Source of the DNA: CAZJBS01 sp964544475
GTDB lineage: Bacteria; CLD3; SB21
Length of the DNA: 23,176 nt
Assembly: GCA_964544475.1 (NCBI GenBank)
Contig: CAZJBS010000039.1
Coordinates: forward strand, 1 to 23,176
Direction: 5' to 3'
Below the pieces are notes generated by a model that ran no database searches, was not told where the DNA came from, and was given only the letters and a program-made list of their open reading frames with translations. Position numbers and translations under genes: made by a program. How positions within the stretch are numbered: position 1 is the first letter of the stretch; every line of letters begins with the position of its first letter. This document shows positions 21,272-23,176 of the stretch, one piece after another.

Positions 21272-23176
21272 ATGAAACGATTACGTATTGTTCCCTGCGC
21301 AACCGTTGCCGCGTGGCTTGTGGCGGCGACTGTCATGGCCCAGGATTCAGACACTCTGGTATCGAAAGCCACTTCACAGAATCCGCACGGCCAAATCCCC
21401 ATTGCCTGCGATGCGTGCCATTCCACCGGGCAATGGAACACCGTACCCTCCGTGATGGCTTTCGATCACAATGCGGAGACAGGTTTCCCGCTGGACGGCC
21501 TGCACAAGTCGGCCAACTGCAAAGCCTGTCATACGACCTTGACTTTCAAAATATCGAAGAATGAATGTTATCAATGCCACAACGACATTCACAAGGGACA
21601 ACTCGGAAATGACTGCCAGAAATGCCATATGCCCGCCAACTGGCAGCCGCGGGAATTCAATCATGCCATGACGCGGTTTCCGCTCGTCGGGCGCCATGCG
21701 ACAACCGATTGCCAGAGCTGTCATCAAAATCAGAAGGAAAACGAGTTCGCGGGTTTGTCCACGTCGTGCGGCACCTGCCACTCGACGGCGTATCAAAACG
21801 CCAGGAATCCCGACCACGTGGCCAACGGCATGGGAACGGATTGTGAATTCTGCCACACGCCGTTGTCGTGGAATACGCTGATCATCCGCGATCACACGAC
21901 GTTTGGATTTGCCCTGACCATGGCGCATGCCGGGCAGGCCTGCGAATCCTGCCATGCGGGCCGGGAATTTGCCAAAACCAGCCGCGAATGTTACTCCTGT
22001 CATCAGCCGGATTTTGAAGCGACTTCCGATCCAGACCATGTCGGGCGTCACTTCTCCAACCGGTGCGAAGACTGTCACACGGCGATACCCGGCTGGAAGC
22101 CGGCCACGTTCGATCATGCCGGTTCGACCTTCCCGATGACCGGCGCCCACATGACGGCACAGAATCAATGCGCGTCCTGCCATGCAGACCATTACACCAA
22201 TACGCCCACCGATTGTTACGCTTGTCATCGCGACGACTACACGGACGCCGACGACCCCAACCATGTGACATCGAACCTGTCGACGGCCTGCGCCGACTGT
22301 CACACGACGAACCCGGACTGGAAACCTGCGCTATTTGACCATTCGCAAACCGGATTCTCAATGACCGGGGGCCATTTGGCCGTTGAAAACCAGTGCGTCT
22401 CCTGCCATGCCGCCGGTTACAACAATACGCCCACGGACTGCTACGCGTGTCACCAGTCGGACTTCACGACCGCCGCCGACCCCAATCATGTGGCCAACAG
22501 TTTTTCAACGACCTGCACGAATTGCCACACGACCAGTCCGGATTGGACACCGGCCGTGTTTGACCACAGCGGCACATTGTTTCCGTTGACCGGCGCCCAT
22601 CTGACGATTCAAAATCAGTGTGTGTCCTGTCATGCCTCCGGTTTTGAAAACACGCCAACCAATTGTTATGCGTGTCATCAGGCCGACTACACTTCGACCA
22701 CCGATCCAAACCACGTAACCAGCGGCTTTTCGACGAATTGTCAGCACTGTCACACGACCGCTCCCGGCTGGACGCCCGCTCAGTTTTCACACGACAATAC
22801 ATCCTTCCCCCTGACCGGCGCCCACTTGATCATCCAGAATCAATGTCTTTCATGCCACCCGAGCGGATATGCGAATACGCCAACCGACTGTTATGCGTGT
22901 CACCAGTCCGATTTCACGGCGGCCGTCGATCCCAATCACGTGACCAACAACTTTTCGACGACGTGCACCAACTGCCACACGACCAACCCGGGCTGGGCGC
23001 CGGCGACGTTCGATCACAGCGGCACGTCATTCCCATTGACGGGCGCGCATCTGACCGTGCAAAACCAGTGTGTGTCCTGCCACGCCTCCGGTTACAACAA
23101 CACGCCGACCGATTGTTACGCCTGCCATCAGTCCGACTTCACCGCGGCCGTCGATCCCAATCACGTGACCAACAAC
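21272..23176 (+). CDS. Exported giant multiheme cytochrome c built of 75-residue modules (partial, at least 24 hemes)
   Basis: The frame is open from ATG 21272 to the window end (635 codons, no stop). A signal peptide covers residues 1-23 (hydrophobic core VAAWLVAATVMA). Twenty-four CxxCH motifs follow. From about residue 147 the protein consists of modules of 75-77 residues. Each has CxxCH-x10-CYxCH, then DPNHV, then CxxCH...GW, then FDHS...FPLTGAH. This gives three heme motifs and three further His, one spare His per heme, as needed for bis-His ligation. The modules are nearly identical toward the C-terminus and more divergent toward the N-terminus. It lies 4 nt after the 20-heme gene and belongs to the same operon. 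The total size is unknown because the gene runs off the window. Confidence 0.9.
   Translation, partial: MKRLRIVPCATVAAWLVAATVMAQDSDTLVSKATSQNPHGQIPIACDACHSTGQWNTVPSVMAFDHNAETGFPLDGLHKSANCKACHTTLTFKISKNECYQCHNDIHKGQLGNDCQKCHMPANWQPREFNHAMTRFPLVGRHATTDCQSCHQNQKENEFAGLSTSCGTCHSTAYQNARNPDHVANGMGTDCEFCHTPLSWNTLIIRDHTTFGFALTMAHAGQACESCHAGREFAKTSRECYSCHQPDFEATSDPDHVGRHFSNRCEDCHTAIPGWKPATFDHAGSTFPMTGAHMTAQNQCASCHADHYTNTPTDCYACHRDDYTDADDPNHVTSNLSTACADCHTTNPDWKPALFDHSQTGFSMTGGHLAVENQCVSCHAAGYNNTPTDCYACHQSDFTTAADPNHVANSFSTTCTNCHTTSPDWTPAVFDHSGTLFPLTGAHLTIQNQCVSCHASGFENTPTNCYACHQADYTSTTDPNHVTSGFSTNCQHCHTTAPGWTPAQFSHDNTSFPLTGAHLIIQNQCLSCHPSGYANTPTDCYACHQSDFTAAVDPNHVTNNFSTTCTNCHTTNPGWAPATFDHSGTSFPLTGAHLTVQNQCVSCHASGYNNTPTDCYACHQSDFTAAVDPNHVTNN
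21941..23176 (+). repeat. 225-bp tandem repeats inside the multiheme cytochrome gene
   Basis: Unit starts (the codon for the first Cys of a module) lie at 21941, 22169, 22394, 22619, 22844 and 23069. The spacings are 228, then 225 four times. A more divergent unit precedes at 21710 (231 bp). The last unit is cut by the window end. All units stay in frame, so the array can grow or shrink by recombination without breaking the gene. Confidence 0.95.

Noticed and set aside
20354..22361. Minus-strand frames opposite the cytochrome genes, up to 309 codons
   Set aside because: They are mirrors of heme-motif-rich coding sequence. Repeated antisense CxxCH codons produce the apparent long frames.
21710..23176. 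Regular repeats considered as a CRISPR array
   Set aside because: The unit is 225 bp, in frame, and encodes heme motifs. There is no short repeat/unique spacer pattern.

Overview
The window looks like part of the chromosome of an uncultured Gram-negative bacterium with a respiratory lifestyle. The signs are periplasmic multiheme c-type cytochromes, a B12-dependent ribonucleotide reductase and an OmpR-type two-component system. The phylum cannot be fixed from sequence alone. A candidate phylum or FCB-like lineage is a low-confidence guess.

Region 1 (about 1-6650, all genes on the minus strand) is an array of integron gene cassettes. Five imperfect palindromes match attC recombination sites (1204-1263, 1707-1792, 2766-2826, 3268-3327, 3817-3871). 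Each has RYYYAAC/GTTRRRY-type ends. In each, the extra unpaired base lies in the arm expected for sites oriented on the minus strand, which is the strand of the genes. The cassettes carry a ChaA-like Ca2+/H+ antiporter, a small cupin, a TIR/SEFIR-like protein with a coiled coil, a DUF4160-DUF2442 pair whose first gene has lost its start at the cassette junction, a Cass2-like effector-binding protein, and one large (about 2.7 kb) cassette. That large cassette holds a complete type II restriction-modification module: C5 DNA methyltransferase, PLD-family NgoFVII-like endonuclease and Vsr-like nuclease. No integrase gene is present at the proximal (right-hand) edge, so within this window it is an integrase-less attC cluster (CALIN-like).

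Region 2 (6650-10990, minus strand) holds a short CopD-like membrane protein between two imperfect copies of a terminator-bearing repeat, then nrdJ. A long AT-rich upstream region of nrdJ contains several DnaA-box-like 9-mers.

Region 3 (11281-14275, plus strand) is a metabolic gene run: ltaE, deoC (4-bp overlap, with a Cys-rich N-terminal extension) and class I fbp.

Region 4 (14453-23176, plus strand) begins with a response regulator/histidine kinase pair whose promoter is overlaid by two inverted repeats. A recognisable promoter at 16604-16632 then precedes a tight run of genes: an FAD/4Fe-4S oxidoreductase with an N-terminal membrane anchor, a five-helix His-rich membrane protein (putative cytochrome b), a membrane-anchored TPR protein, a 20-heme cytochrome c, and a second cytochrome with at least 24 heme motifs that runs off the window. 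The second cytochrome is built from 225-bp tandem repeats. I read this as a possible electron conduit from NAD(P)H in the cytoplasm, through the membrane, to a large heme array in the periplasm or outside the cell. That is the strongest candidate for an undescribed system here; the restriction-modification cassette array is the second.
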